Assembly (NCBI GenBank): GCA_009760855.2
Contig: WPIO01000152.1
Location: 469,501 to 533,500 of the forward strand
Reading direction: 5' to 3'
Length of the DNA stretch: 64,000 nucleotides
Source: Cristatella mucedo
Taxonomy: Eukaryota > Bryozoa > Phylactolaemata > Cristatellidae
The notes below the pieces were generated by a model. That model saw only the letters and a list, made by a program, of their open reading frames with translations, had not been told where the DNA came from and ran no database searches. The position numbers and the translations under genes are program-made. Numbering within the stretch: position 1 is the first letter of the stretch; every line of letters begins with the position of its first letter. Below are positions 36,878-49,758 of this stretch, in pieces.

Positions 36878-37515
36878 AAATCTCCTACAAATTGTCTATC
36901 CTATTTATACAATGTGTAGATCTGCGGCTGCCATCCCTAAGTAGCACAATAAATATGTCTTTAGCCTCAGGGCAACTCCCAGCTACTAGCACTAATTTAG
37001 AAAGCAACGCTAGACAAAGAGAACTGGAGCAACTTCCGCCCAGTCTCCCTTCTAACGTTTCTATTAAAGATGGAAAAAGCTGTGGCAGACCAGCTGAACT
37101 CTTACATAGAAACGTCAAACCTAGCAAGAAAGTTACAGTCTGGTTTCAGAGCTAATCACCCAAAGAGTCACCATTGCTTTGGGTGTATAACGACCTTCTT
37201 AAGAACGCAGACTTAGGTAAAGTCTCTCTGCCTGTTTTGCATGACCTTTCGGCAGCGTTTGATGTTATTGATAATCAAGTTCTTCTCGAGCGCCTCTCGT
37301 CTCGCCCGCACATCACTGTCACAGCACTACAAAGGCTCAGGTCTTATCTCACCGGAAGACTCCAGAGCATTGATATGACCGGACAAAGGTCATTCGATGA
37401 ACTGCTGAAGTACGGTGTTGGATTATGTACAACTAACCCTGTAATGACCATGAACTCTTTTGATGCACTTAGCACGTATTTAAGACAGGAAAGGAGACTC
37501 GCAGCTGGTAACTAG
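36878..37515 (+). mobile_element. LINE-F1 reverse transcriptase fragment
   Basis: This internal piece of the same LINE family lacks the 3' end. Motif A is intact here (DLSAAFDVIDNQVLLERL, 37222-37290), followed by a region matching LQRLRSYLTGRLQSI. Upstream, INMSLASGQLPA and RPVSLLTFLLKMEKAVADQL match the 7.7-7.9 kb copy in two frames. Frameshifts break it before 37170, and no YADD box follows. Confidence 0.8.
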
Positions 37516-39896
37516 CTGTGCAGAGCCTCGAGGAAACATCTCTATAGCCTCACACCTCGAGGCGTGCGATGCCGACAGGTGCCCCCTCCCAACAGGATAC
37601 CGGTTTTTGATCTCCATTGCATCTCGTTAAAAAACGTTGTCATCAAAACATAGAGTGTAACTTGTGCGATACTGTTTAGCGAGGCAACGCGTTGGTGATA
37701 CTGATTTTGCTAGCAAAATGCGATAGCGTTGATTTAGATTAATACGCACGCGCGTAACCACATACTTTAGTCTGTATGCATGGCGTTAAAAAGGAAGTAA
37801 AATCATCTGCCTAGGAATGCCTTAAAATGTACATTTATGCACATGTAATGTACATTTATACACACGTAATAAAATGTACAATCATAAATGTACAATCGCC
37901 TAGGCGCATTCCCACGGCATCCGTACGTAATCACACGCGTATGCATCATCTCTGGAATACTCTGTGGACCTTGAAAAAAATACGCCGATTTGTATTCTGC
38001 ACAAGTGCATGGTTCGTAAGAACACGCAGATGCAGCTGCAAGTGTGCGTGCATGCTCCAGTGCTCAAACACTTGCTTCGACCAAGTCAATAGTCTCACGT
38101 TGCTCCTCGCACAAATTCCCCTTCTCTCGTTTAAAAACTGTCGACAATGGAGCCTTTCATTCTGCAGGTTCTACACTTAAAAGTGATTGAGCAGCGACAC
38201 ACACACTCTCTCTGCTCAAGTGGCGACTTTGGTGCTTCGTCTCCAGCGGTCCTTCGCTGCTTTGTCTATGCACTATGCCACTTACTTCCTCAATTCCGCC
38301 ATCGTCATTCCGCAATGCTTCCCCCCCCCTTTTTTTTGCGTGAGGTGACAGACGTGAGCAAACGAATGGGAGGCATGAGAGGCTGCTTCGGCTTGGAATC
38401 CTCTATTCATTGCACTTCAGTGAAACAACGTCTGTGCCTTTATGGCGGCTTGGAGTTTAAAAGACAAACATACCTACAGAAAACACAATATTGTATTTAC
38501 TCTTATCAGCAAAGAACACAGGGTAGCTGTGGAGTGCTTCTTTTGTGATTGCTGCCAATATATCCACACCTTTTGGCAGCAAGCACGCATAGCTATAGGA
38601 ACTCAAATTTTGACCGGATTTTACCAAATGAAGGATTAAAGTGGTATCTTGATATATGGTAAATAAGTTCGCTTTTAGATGTATATCAAGAATTGGCTTA
38701 TTTCTGGAGAATAGCAACGGATCATAGCACTAGTCTTTCCCGTGTTCGAAAGGCTAGTGCAATTACTTCACATCGTGCATTAGTTTTTATCGTGTGGGCT
38801 TCTAATTGCGGTGGTTCCGCGATACTGAATCCGTTTCCCGCTCGAAACGAGTAATCGGCAATGATCCCTGCTTCTGTTCCCTAATTGATATCGGAATCGC
38901 TCAAGAAATCGCATCGCGTGCGCTCGTAGGAGCATGCACGATGTCGTCCACTGTCCGAGCCCCTGGGGCGGTAGCCGAAAGATGGATGAGTGCCCGCTCG
39001 CCTCCGTGCGCGTCGAAGACTCCAGAGGAGGTAGCTGGTCACGAACTAGCATCGCAATGCCTTAAAGATCTAAGGCCAAGGCTACTCCCGTTCTGATCTA
39101 TTTTGGCATCCAGCCATCTCGCTCGCCGCCCTAGGCGTCCCGCTGACACGCCCCCCCGGTTTAGAATCGTGCCGTTACGCTCGCCGCCGCTCTAGGCATC
39201 TCCGACTGACGCGCTTTCACTTCCAGGCTCGGTGCTGCGACGCCCGCGCTGTTCGAAGCATCGTGCCGTCGTGCTCACTGTTACGGGCTCAGCTCTCACG
39301 AACTGAGCTCTCCTTAGCCTCTCGGTTCAAGGGCAGTGGTATCCCTCTGTCGATCAATTCTGCGTCCCAAGATTTTGGCCATGCTGGCGCTGTGATACAT
39401 CTAGCTCCCAATATCAGATTCGATCGCAAGAAGCCGTGAGTGTTTTTACCTGAAAACGAGGCAAGTAAGCGCTAAGTATGCAACTCATTGAGTTTTTTCT
39501 ATCACTGCCTGATGATATTTGACAGTAAGTAATTGAAGCACCTGATTAAGCAAAAGCTAATTTAAAATTGTGCTTTTCTATTCAAAAAGTAAGCATTTAA
39601 TGTACCACTCGTTTCTACGTTATATGTTTTGTCATTCCTTTGCTTTCTTCCTTTAAGACCACGGAGATGGATTGGATAATAAAATAACACAACTCACTTG
39701 GTCCTTTCTATTAGTATTACTTTCTCTTTATCAGCACGAAAAAGCAATTTTGCTTGGGCTATTTTAAAGGAACATCGCTAGCAAATGACTTCGCAAATTA
39801 GCGAATTCGTAAATTAGTCTGCAAATAGAAGCGAACAAGATTGAGATAGCTAATGCCAGATCTATTACACAACTTTTCCCAGATATACCACTCAGC
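37516..39896. other. No gene recognised
   Basis: AT-balanced. A TTCTGCTATGCT-like patch near 38230-38345 may be a very old LINE-F2 remnant. Frames up to 133 codons lack motifs. Confidence 0.4.
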
Positions 39897-40004
39897 AATT
39901 GACCATGCTTCCTTTGCAGCACATTGTGAAGTGCCTGGAAAGAGTTTAGGTTCTCTGAGGGCGCTATACAAATGTACTATTATTATTATTGTTATTATTA
40001 TCTG
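39897..40004 (+). mobile_element. LINE-F1 3' end
   Basis: ATTGACCATGCTTCCTTTGC, then GAAGTGCC and GGGCGCTATACAAATG arms with an ATT-rich tail to about 40003. Confidence 0.65.
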
Positions 40005-40156
40005 TCTACACCTTGGAGAAATTCCTAAAAATGTGCATGCGAAGAAAGTTAGGTGCATCCTGAGATACTCGCTTACTTTACGCATGCAAACTATTCCCGC
40101 TTTCCGAACGTTCATCGACAGCAGTTTGCTTGGCTACTTGACCAAAGCAGCATCGT

Positions 40157-40300
40157 GAGCAATAAGCCTAATAGCAATGAGCAATGATACTATAATATAG
40201 CAATGAAAAATAAGCAATATATATATTGAGCAATAAATATTGCAATATATATGAGCAATAGCAGTGAGCAATAAGCAGCATCGTGAGCAATAATACTCCA
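40157..40300. repeat. GAGCAATA-type irregular repeat
   Basis: GAGCAATA and TAGCAATG modules recur with AT-rich spacers. Confidence 0.75.
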
Positions 40301-41091
40301 CTGGAACGCTCCACTAATGATTGAACGAAGACTCCGGCAACAGGTTGCCAGCTGGCCGGCAGTCTGAAACTGTCCTTAGTCTCAGCTAGGGAAAAGTGAA
40401 GACGGCGATTCTATTTGAAATGTAGTTGAGCGTACGCGGGACGTGCACTGTGTCAATGAAAGCGAACCCATATTACCCCAGGGAAAAATACAGACTCTCA
40501 ACCGCCATCAATCGAAATCTAGATGTCCCGATGTGCGGATCAGGCGTACTAAATTTCGCGCGGCTGCCCTAGCTCTGGCACGTGCGATAGCAGAGAACAG
40601 CTAGCGTATGTGGTCTCATAGCCCTCCACTCCTGCCCAAAAAGTCAATTCTCCCTAATGCAAAAATAATGAGCATAGTTTTCCTGTCATCTCGAAGGACA
40701 CCAGCAAAACGGATGCCTTTACTTTGCTGCACCTGCCCATTGGACGTTAGTGACAGGCCCTAGAATAACTAGTTTACTCTACTTGCTGGCCTGGCAAGCA
40801 AGCTCTCATCCGGGGAACTGCAAAAGTCTCTCCGTCGTTCGCCGGTTCGCCGCAAGTCTCACCAACAACGACGAGGCAGGTTCTTGCAAGCTATGGCCGA
40901 ACCGCAGGAGGCCGACGGTCGTCGACGGCATCCTCAAAGGATGAGTACCTTCAGACTTCTTCAGTTCGCGGTCGTGACCTGGGCCGCCCGTGAAAGATAC
41001 GGTCTGCCAAGAATCGCTTAATCGTGCACCAGAGCAGAACCGCTGCTTCGCCAGAGCAGACGCACGGAGGTACCTGGCCGGAGCAGAACCA

Positions 41092-41280
41092 AAGCTGCTT
41101 CGCCAGAGTAGAAATGTAGAGCTGCTCCGTCAGAATTGAAATGCAGAGCTGCATTGCCAGAGTAGAATCGCAGAGCTGCTTCGCTAGAGTAGAAATTGCA
41201 GGGCTGCCTGGCAGAGTAGAAATGCAGAACTGTTCCATCAAAGTAGAATGCAGAGCTGCTTCGCTAGAGTAGAAACAGAC
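41092..41280. repeat. 27-bp minisatellite
   Basis: Units of GAGCTGCTTCGCCAGAGTAG plus AAATGCA start at about 41119, 41146, 41173, 41200, 41227 and 41253, with worn units on the left from 41042. The minus strand reads ISTLAKQLC per unit in an open frame (40951-41316). No homology supports a protein. Confidence 0.85.
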
Positions 41281-41491
41281 TGAGTTTTTTGTCAGAGACG
41301 CTGGCTGCTCTGCCACTGGACAAAAGCTGAGCTGCAGCTGCCAGAGCAGAAACGCTCAGCTGCTGCTGCAACCGATGGCACGAAAGGGGAACCCCGCCCC
41401 GCCCCCATAGCGTGACTCCGACGACACCAGCGTCCATACTCGTACTCACACACCACTACGGAGAGACCCTCGATGATATCCACGAAGCAAA

Positions 41492-41610
41492 TCCTCTACG
41501 CAGGAGTGCTGTCTATGGCGCACTCAAAACCTAAGCGGCTTTCGGTGCTCATGCGGTAGCCAATCGACTTTACCTCACGCAAACAAACAGAAATTGAGAA
41601 GCATCGCTGA
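41492..41610 (-). mobile_element. LINE-F2 3' UTR fragment, reverse
   Basis: The complement of GTGAGGTAAAGTCGATTGGC, CCGAAAGCCGCTTAGGTTTT and GAGTGCGCC parallels the F2 3' UTR at 32.15 and 42.7 kb. Confidence 0.5.
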
Positions 41611-41727
41611 TTCAGAAGAGCAGTTGAGGAAGTCAGTTGACTGGAAGTAGCTGCTCAGAACCGCTGGAACGGATGTGCGGCAGTCGGCAGCTCAATAAGA
41701 AATTTAGTTTCATGGAAGCAAGTTTCG

Positions 41728-41940
41728 CAGTCTCATGATAACAATAATAAAAAATAATAATACATTTGATACAGCGCCTTTAGAGAATCAATCTCTTTCC
41801 AGGCACTTAACATTTGCTGCAAAGGAAGCACGATCGAAGGATTAGTGGTAGCATGCTCAATAAACAAAAAAATAACATGGTTGGGGTTGAAATGCACACT
41901 GAGCATGCAAGCATGGATAGTGGCAGCTTGCCGCCATCTT
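41728..41940 (-). mobile_element. LINE-F1 3' end, reverse
   Basis: The minus strand has the F1 3' UTR (GCATGCTCAGTGTGCATTTC-like, 41880-41910), the hairpin region (41775-41815) and an ATT-type tail at 41734-41762. Confidence 0.7.
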
Positions 41941-42379
41941 GTGCCAGTCGAAACTTGGTTTCCGTTTTCGTGATCGCCTCTCATGTCATACACAATCCAG
42001 TCAGATCCTCTGCTACTATGAAGTGGCATAATCTTATAGAAATGGATCACCACTTTATTGATAACTCGACAGTCTGCCCGTTAATTTCGCTGTGTGTGTC
42101 CTATGAGTTTGGTAACGGGGCTTGAAGGTTCAGACTCAGCTTAACGGTTACGGTTAGGATGTAGTTTTAAGACATGCCATTAAATATTTGTTCAGCCCCG
42201 TGCTTTTTCGAGTTCCTCCGAAGTCACCACTGCTGACACGTGTTTTGAATTCTCGCCAGCTACTACTGCGAAATCAATTTAGAAACCAAGGAATTGAAAG
42301 CTGAGTTTCATCTGTAGTCGGTTTATGTAAGTGCACGTTTCACTCCTCCGGGTCAATTTGCTGCTGCACGCTCGGCTGA

Positions 42380-42853
42380 CATTTGAGCCCTGCACAAGGT
42401 TTGGCTCCTCCGTACCTAGCTGAACTGCTGCACCAGTTTCAGCCTCTTCGTACCCTCAGGTCCTGTGTGGACAATAAATTAGCTGTTCCATTCCTCCCAT
42501 AAAGACCGTTGGCGACAGAAGCTGTCACTCTGCAGTTCCTAGACTGTGGAACTCGCTTCCACAATTCTTACGCAACAAAAACTACTCTCCTGCTGCCGAC
42601 TATGGCTCATCCTTTTCAGCGATCCTGAGCTGCTACTTCCATGATAGTCACTACCTCAACTGCTCTCCTGACTCTGCTATGCTTCCCATTTTCTCTTTGT
42701 TGCATGAGACGAAGTCTGTTGGCTACCGAATGCGTACCGAATGCCGCTTAGGCTGTGAGTGCGCTATACAAAACCCACATGCGTAACACCCACATAGTCT
42801 TTATTACTTTGTTGAGTTACAGACTGAGATACATGATATTACATTACATTACA
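42380..42853 (+). mobile_element. LINE-F2 C-terminal fragment and 3' end
   Basis: A second CR1-like family. Translation gives LAPPYLAELLHQFQPLRTLR (42403-42460), DNKLAVPFLP and HNSYATKTT. The 3' UTR has CTGACTCTGCTATGCTTCCC, GTGCGCTATACAAAACCCAC and a terminal ATTACATTACATT tail. The F1-type ATT tail is absent. Confidence 0.75.
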
Positions 42854-44214
42854 ATGTCCCGGCACAAATAACTGTGCGAGTCCGCATTTAATAATAATGC
42901 AGCACACGCTCTCACAGGACAGCAAGAGATAAATACACGCTTGGTTCCTAGTTCTGGGCACGACAGACGCAAGTGGTACTGCGGCAACGAGTCGCGTACG
43001 CGATGGCGTCGAAATACTATTTGCATCTTGTGCCAGTCATTGGCGACTGCTTTTTGTATATCGCCCAAAAGCCTGGATGGCGACCGTGATGCTAGGGGGC
43101 CATTGAGGCTCAGAGAGTGATGCCACCCAAAGCTCAACGTCTAATATATTACCGGCTTCAGTGGCGGAGCCAGGAGGCAGGGGGCACTTCTCCCATCCCT
43201 CCCCAGAGTGGGGCAGCCACCTGGGCCGCCCACTAGTCCTACTAACCCTCCCCCCCCCGACCGTCGCCAATGATGAAATTATGTCTCTTAACTCATTCGA
43301 TGAGCAGCCGGCCGCGTTCGTGTCGAATGCGCACTATAATTTTTCGCCATACATTTTTATTAATTGTGAATCTAGCCCTGCACCTGCACGAAAATCTCGC
43401 GGGTCTTGCTCCTAAATAAAATGTAGCCGGTCCTGCCCACCCTAGATGAAAATCCTCCCTTCGCAGCTGACGGATTTGTATAAAGATGCTTGTCTTTTTT
43501 TACTTGTGAGACGAGCAACCCGAATCATGGCTCATTCGTTACAATGCCAGCGAATGCGTACTTATGAGAACTAGCTCTCCAACGTGCATCCGGCTCGCTC
43601 GCTAGACATTAGTCCCGGTTCGGCCTATCTAGCTAGATATATTAACACGAGGTCTGTCGCAACAGCTCGTCTACTACTAGTGTAGCAGTAAAGTGTAGTA
43701 GTGTAGTGTGTAGTAGAGTGTAGCAGATCGAGTGGCCGATCGGCCGGCGTCTAGCAGCACAACGTCGGCCATGCGCTATCATCTATCGCGCTTGTTAATC
43801 AAAAAAGAGAAAAGTTGCGACTCGTCGAAGCTGGTGCAGGTAAAGCTAGTGCATGCAAAAAGAAGGAGCAAGCGATTTGTATGTACACTAAGGGCGTTAG
43901 TTTAAAACGCGACTCGCCGAAGTCTTGTTCTCAGGTACGGATGCATTGATTCCATCCTATAACTTCCGCTCAGGTGTTGATGCGTCACGCCTACCTTTTC
44001 GTTGAGTGGTGGCATTTTCTCAGAGTACTTTTCCGGTCACCGTCTGGTCCAGCATTCCACGCTGGTGCAGCAGACCGTTTGCTAACGATTAATGTAATCG
44101 GTGAACTACTTTGATGAGATTACTTTGCCCAGTTTCGGAATGATTCCACAAATCACACTGAAGATAGTAGATACTCTACTAACTCTCACTTCGATCTGAA
44201 GAGTCGGTTTGAGA

Positions 44215-44332
44215 TTCACGCCCTGCATGTTCGAATCCTGTGGTGGGTAGTCCTTTATTGCCGCTGCAAACGATGGTTATGGCCGTAAAGGCTCTTTTGT
44301 CGCTATACAAAAGAGGCTGTTGAACCAGCTAG
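44215..44332 (+). mobile_element. SINE-A copy, 5' truncated
   Basis: It starts around the B box (ATGTTCGAATCCTGTGG) and continues through GTAAAGGCTCTTTTGTCGCT, then ATACAAAAGAGGCTG, to ACCAGCTAG. Confidence 0.75.
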
Positions 44333-45472
44333 TACCTATTTTTTACGATCACTTGCTGTTTTCATTAAAATTCCGCCTTGCTAGCTGTTCGTTTAGCACT
44401 GAGTAGGCGTGGAAAATTGGGCTGTAGCGTGATTTCCGGTCGAGTACACGGAAGGCATAGGTTTGGCAACGAAATTGTCTGCATTCTCTAATTATTAAAC
44501 TAGCTGTCTATTCGTTTCACTTACAAAAATTGGCAACAGATGCGCTTCGCTAATTGCGGCTAGGAAGGAGACTCATAGCAGCGTAGTTTACGAATTAGTG
44601 ACCCAGACGCACAACAGGCGAGTTCGGTTGATGCAACAGCCTAGTTAATATAGCGGGCAGAGAGCCGCAGTCCGAGGATTTGGCAGGACTCGGCTTCGCA
44701 GTCTTAGGCCTGACACAGGCCCAGAACCAATGAAAGACACGACCAGCCGGAACTAGTAAGAGACTTGCGGGTGTCGCAACGTAGACACGGAAGCTTCAGG
44801 CCCCTCCTAAATGCTGTCAGACAAAACTCGACTGCAGGCCTGGCTGAAGAGGCAAGTCAGGTTCAGCTCTAACCACAGCAACCCCGTCCACGTCCCCTGT
44901 ACTGATAATACGCCCGTTTAGCCACGGATGCTCGGATGCCTGATACCCTTTCCGGGTGTTCGAAGGGGGAATTCCGGTCTGACGTGACGGTTCTAGTGAC
45001 TTGTCTGGCGGCGGCGAACTTTCTACGAATAGATTCAAAGTTTTCTCCCAAAGGAAGCTGCCTTTTTGCTTGTATAGGGGGGCCAAACGGGCTGCTAGAT
45101 CGTCGATCCTTAGGCGTGCACTTTGAAGGATCGATTTCCGGAGCGATTAGCATCGTTTCAATTTATATAATCATGTTTTTAAACAGACATACTCTAGAGG
45201 TTCCAGGTTCCAGGCACGCAGAGGCTTGCCGGGCACGCCGCCTTCGGCCAGAAGCTTCTGACTCTCCACAGACTCCCTCTGTGGAACTACACGGAGCACA
45301 ACAGAGCACAAGCATGCACACTACTGTGTTCCCCTTAATCAATACGGCAAGCCGCCTCAAGTTACCCGACTGAATTCTGGCTTTGACTGTAATGCCACGC
45401 GTGAATTCTGGACAAATCCAGCTTGCTCTGCGTCAGCCGTTAGCTCACATCGACCCTTAACCTCAGCAGCTA

Positions 45473-45676
45473 TCTCTGGCAGAATGGAAGAACAGGTATC
45501 GTCTCGACAGAAAATGCTTACCGACAAGTGTGATCGCTACTGACGTGAACAAGCGCAGCTTCGCGCTGAGTCCTACCCATGGCTTCAGGCTTATTATGTC
45601 CACAGACGATGAGTCGCTAGCCAGTTTTTGGATGGATGGCATCAATGATTTCTGCCGAGGGGCCCAGTGCTGCTAG
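45473..45676 (+). pseudogene. PH-domain-like fragment, weak
   Basis: A plus-strand frame reads EWKNRYRLDRKCL, then FALSPTHGFRLIMSTDDESL and ASFWMDGINDF, before a stop. This echoes the W-K-x-R-Y strand and the last strands plus helix (xLxxxxxxEeexWxxaI) of a PH domain, but the middle strands are too short. It could be a decayed exon or chance. Confidence 0.2.
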
Positions 45677-46109
45677 ACAACAGTGACAGCTGACGAAAGC
45701 GTTGCTAATGCTTTAATTCCTGGACATGCATACTGTTCGAGAGAGACGTTTGATTGTCGGAAACTTGCAAGTTCGCGACACTTCCAACCAAAACGTTGAG
45801 AGGGCGTTGAATGGCATGCCCCATAAAGGCTGGACCGTGCCATCCACTGACCTGTTACCGTATCTCTGATCGTCAAAGCAGAGGCCAGCCACTGTAACCC
45901 TCTCCCTCGGTGAGGCCAGAGGATTTGTGGTATGCAGCCACATCCAGGTATCCCTAACCCACTTTCAGGGCGAATGTCGACTGTGGTACACTCTCAAATT
46001 GAGCTTCAATCCTCAAATTTTCGGTTATGTCAGTGAATTTAATTTCAGCCTGAACAAATCAGAAGCCCGCCCTTAGCCATTGCAGCCCATGTGCACGAGA
46101 ACGCACTGT

Positions 46110-46990
46110 CAAGAGCTCTCACCATTCATTGACACACACTGAATTCGATGAAGTTCAACATGAGATCGAAAGTGAAGCTTTTCACAATCGATTTCTGGTC
46201 AATTTGTGGGGAATTTAATGGATTGCGATATTGAACTGGGCCATTGCTATCGATCGTGAGTGAAAATTGGCTTACAATTTTGCGGGCGACCAGTAAACGA
46301 ATTGTATTATAGTACAAAGTCATAATTGGACATTTGAGTCGCGGCCGATTTCTGGTGGATTAGAGCGGCTTGTGCTATCAGCCGAGGGCCCCTGCAGTCG
46401 ATTGTAGTACAAGGCATGAGAATTTACGTACACATAGTCTTGAAATTTTGTGGGTACACTTAAAACATTATGCACTGTAGTACGAAATCGCAATGGGAGC
46501 TTCAAATATCTGAATTATAGTCCAATTCGGTTTTTGTATGGGCCATTTCAGTCGATTTCGTGGCAATTGCCGTGAAATTTGAGAGTACACTGTAAACAGA
46601 ATGCAGTGTAGAATAAATCAAGATTATAGCTTTTCGCATTAGATATCCGGTCGGTTTCAAGCGTTGTCCTGGATTGCGGTAGCCACCCTGGCCATTGCAT
46701 TTGATTTCAGTGCATAGTACGAAAAAGCGCAATCGCGAAATGACGGGGGATTTTGTAAGTACACTTAAACGGCAGCTCACTTTATCATGGAAACCGAATT
46801 TAAGATTCGCGAAGCCGACTTCTGGTGGAAATGCTGTGGATTAAAGTGGATTCCAGAGGTGCAACGTGCCTTTGCAAAAGAACGCGGGTGCGAAATGGCG
46901 GAAACTTTGTGGGTGCAGTTGAATGGCAGTGTACTATAATATCTACCCGAAATTGGAGCTTTGAGCCAAAGATCTCCTCTCAATTCTACT
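46110..46990. repeat. Diverged satellite-like array, period about 157 bp
   Basis: A TTTTGTGGGTACACTT-like block recurs at about 46274, 46442, 46574, 46745 and 46901. CGATTTCTGGTGG recurs at 46189 and 46346, and CGACTTCTGGTGG at 46816 (157 bp, then 3 x 157 bp). Blocks such as GTAGTACGAAAT and GGGCCATT also recur in order. About five to six units are present, strongly diverged. Confidence 0.75.
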
Positions 46991-47831
46991 TCAGTAGGAC
47001 GGGCTGAGGTAATTCATTGCACCCATCTTAAGCTCGTTCTTTTGCGGAGGTGTTGGTGAGCCCTTCCGGCAGGCGTCGCTTGCTTGGGTACCCTTGCGGC
47101 GAAAATAAGGTACGCTCCAGGAGACGCTTCGCGACTGCTGCCAGCACCCATTTTATCGGAGGATGGTAAGACAAAGCGTGCCGGCCGGGCAGGCGGTGCT
47201 CCTTTGCGCCTCAACGTCAAGGTCTGTTTCCGCAGCGATGACGCAGACCTAGGCGGACGCTGGAAAGACACGGACCCTTGCCCATCCGTCCACCGCTCGA
47301 GCTCCCAGTGCGTGTCCACGGGGGATGGGAGCCAAAGCGTTTGGTTAAAAAGCACCCGCCGGGGAAAATACGCTAGAGGAAATTCGCTTTGAAAACCAGC
47401 TTCAGAGGATGCTTAACATCGGCCACTTACCGGTGCTACGACTTCTACATCAACTAAGGATGTTAACGCAGGGCCATATCATTCCGTTTGCCATGGACCA
47501 CAGTGCGATCGAATCGGCGGTAACTAGTCTTACCCCCTCCCCCAATGTCCGGTAGCCAGTCAGGGGTGAGCCAGGTGCACTATATTTTTAAATATGGCTA
47601 GAAAAACTGCCTGTTCAGCATAGGTTTCCAGAGGGGCTATTAGGGTTTCTCAGCCGGCGGAAATAACAAGTCTAGTTGCTACAGAAGTCTACAAAGACTG
47701 CCGAGCCACATGTCTTAGGCGGGCAGCTGTAGGCTCACTAAATGGGGGGTGCTCGCGTCTCTCTAGCGACGACGAGGCTCCCGCGAGGTGCGGCTTAGGC
47801 ACAGAAGCTTCTCGCTCATTCTTAAAGTAAC

Positions 47832-47910
<79 letters not shown>

Positions 47911-49382
47911 TAATAAGGGTTAAATCAACATATTTTTAGACGGTCGAAAGAGCCTTTTCGAACGTATTTCGAAGATGAGGCCTCGAGCCTGTCACGTCCC
48001 TCGAGGTCAAGGTTAGCTACTAAATCAAAATCCTCGATACCTCCTTGACAACAGCACACCCTAGGCCCAACTGTAAAGGCGCACAGCCACCCGTATTCCT
48101 ACGAGTGGACGCAGATTTCTATAAATAAGAATGCATCATCTCAGTGGAATTAGCCTTAGAAAGGCACTTCCCGAATATTCAGCAGAAACAGCCAATATCG
48201 AGTCGACACTTATCTAAGTGTGCAGCAGATGGCGCAGACAGCGATCACTGCCATCGAAGCTCTCCAAAACCTGTTTATTAAGAATTAATGTTTGTACCGG
48301 TCTCCTCGAGGACCTGAGGGCTTGTATAGCCTGGTACATGCTACAATTCGAGAACTGATAGCTGCAATATAGCCGAAGCAATGCAACAGAATATCTCTAT
48401 TGAATGCTTGCTTAAGCTGAATTAACATTCAGCACTTGCGTGTGTGCTAGGTAAACATAGCTGCTTGTGAAACAAAGAGCCAGCACATGGGGTACGCAAG
48501 TAATTTCCCGAGAGGAAGCACCAAAAGACAGATATAGGCACCTCACGTGACCGGTGCAGTTGGTTGGATCGGCAGGCATAGGCAACCATCCTCATGCAAC
48601 TTCAAAAGTCAACCATATGCAATGCCGATGTTCACATAACCACGTAAGGAGCAAAGGGGTTGAAAAAACCAGACCAGTATCCGAAGAGATTAACTTATCA
48701 ACTGTTCACTGAATAAGAGCAGTTAGTCGTACACTGGAGGTGAAAATGGCATGCTACAACACGGTCACAGAGATCAAACATGAAACTATCCATGATTCAT
48801 GTAGTGCTCATTGGGCAGATGCCAAAGTGCCATATTGGCCAGTCAGCATTAGCTGAAGATGTCACTCTCGTCATACGTCACGAGAGCACGCTGATCCAAC
48901 TGGCTATCAGAGCCATTTTTAGATCTCCTCTCGGCTGCAAAGAAGTGGAGACGGTCGGTACAGATGAGAACAGCACTACGGTAACAAACGGAAGCCAAAT
49001 GGAGCAGCCACAGCTCAACTCACCAGACTGAGCGATGAAAAACAAGAAATGAATGCAAAGTGTTAGACGAGTAAGGTGACTATGCAAGACAGCATGTCGG
49101 ACTGCATGTAAATCGGTGACCGACATAAAAATCAAGGCAAACACAGTGCAAGACACGATTAGGGTTGAGGCTGCCAGCCAAAAAATTGCGACAAACTGCC
49201 GATTCGTAAAAAAATCAGAAGACAGCTGGTAAAGGATAGGCATAAAGCTATTTTTAAAATATTGAGATTTGTACGTACCACGAATAAGGCACTAGGTTTC
49301 TCAAGTCCCTGCCATTTGACAAAAGCCAATGGGAACTGTGCACAGGTCTCTGCTTAACCTTATTCCGAGATCTACCAACTCT
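46991..49382. other. No gene recognised
   Basis: 47014-47392 is open on both strands (over 100 codons each) and G/C-rich compared with its surroundings, but unmatched. A TA microsatellite follows at 47.84 kb. Confidence 0.4.
47837..47906. repeat. (TA)n microsatellite
   Basis: About 33 TA units ending TACATATATAA. Confidence 0.95.
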
Positions 49383-49758
49383 TGATCAATATCGACAATA
49401 TAGCACACTCAAAGCCTAAGCGGCTTTCCGTTAGCTTACGGTAGCCAACAGACTTGATCCCACGTAACAAAGAGAAAGTGAGAAGCATGACAGAGTAAAA
49501 AGGCCTGCTTATAAAGTGAGTAACATGTAAAAAGCAGCACAGCACGGCTGGAAAGAACGTGCAACAGCCGGCAGCAGAAGATGTTGCATAAGAATTGTGG
49601 AATACAACTCTGCAGTCTAGGACCGGCAGAAAAAACCTTTTGCCACCCACAGCCTTTAAGCTTAAGAATAGAACGAAAAAATTATGGTCGAGACAAGACC
49701 TGAGGGCAGGAGGAGGCTGAAACCAGTGCAGCAGTTCAGCTGGGTATGCAGGAGCCAA
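49383..49758 (-). mobile_element. LINE-F2 C-terminal fragment, reverse
   Basis: The minus strand reads MAPAYPAELLHWFQPPPALR, then VFHNSYATSSAAG and the F2 3' UTR (LLTFSLLRGIKSVGYRKLTE frame), which parallels the 42.4-kb copy in order. It ends before the ATTAC tail. Confidence 0.7.

Larger units (their letters stand above)
42854..46109. other. Mostly unassigned; one SINE-A copy
   Basis: Apart from SINE-A at 44.2 kb and the weak PH-like stretch at 45.5 kb, nothing is identified. The frame at 44936-45373 (145 codons) has no recognisable domain. Confidence 0.4.

Noticed and set aside
41092-41280. CRISPR-like array from the regular 27-bp units
   Set aside because: Units are contiguous with no spacers, and the genome is an animal one.
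46126-46983. Four chained minus-strand ORFs overlapping by ATGA, like an operon
   Set aside because: They coincide with the units of a 157-bp tandem repeat and share no protein motif.
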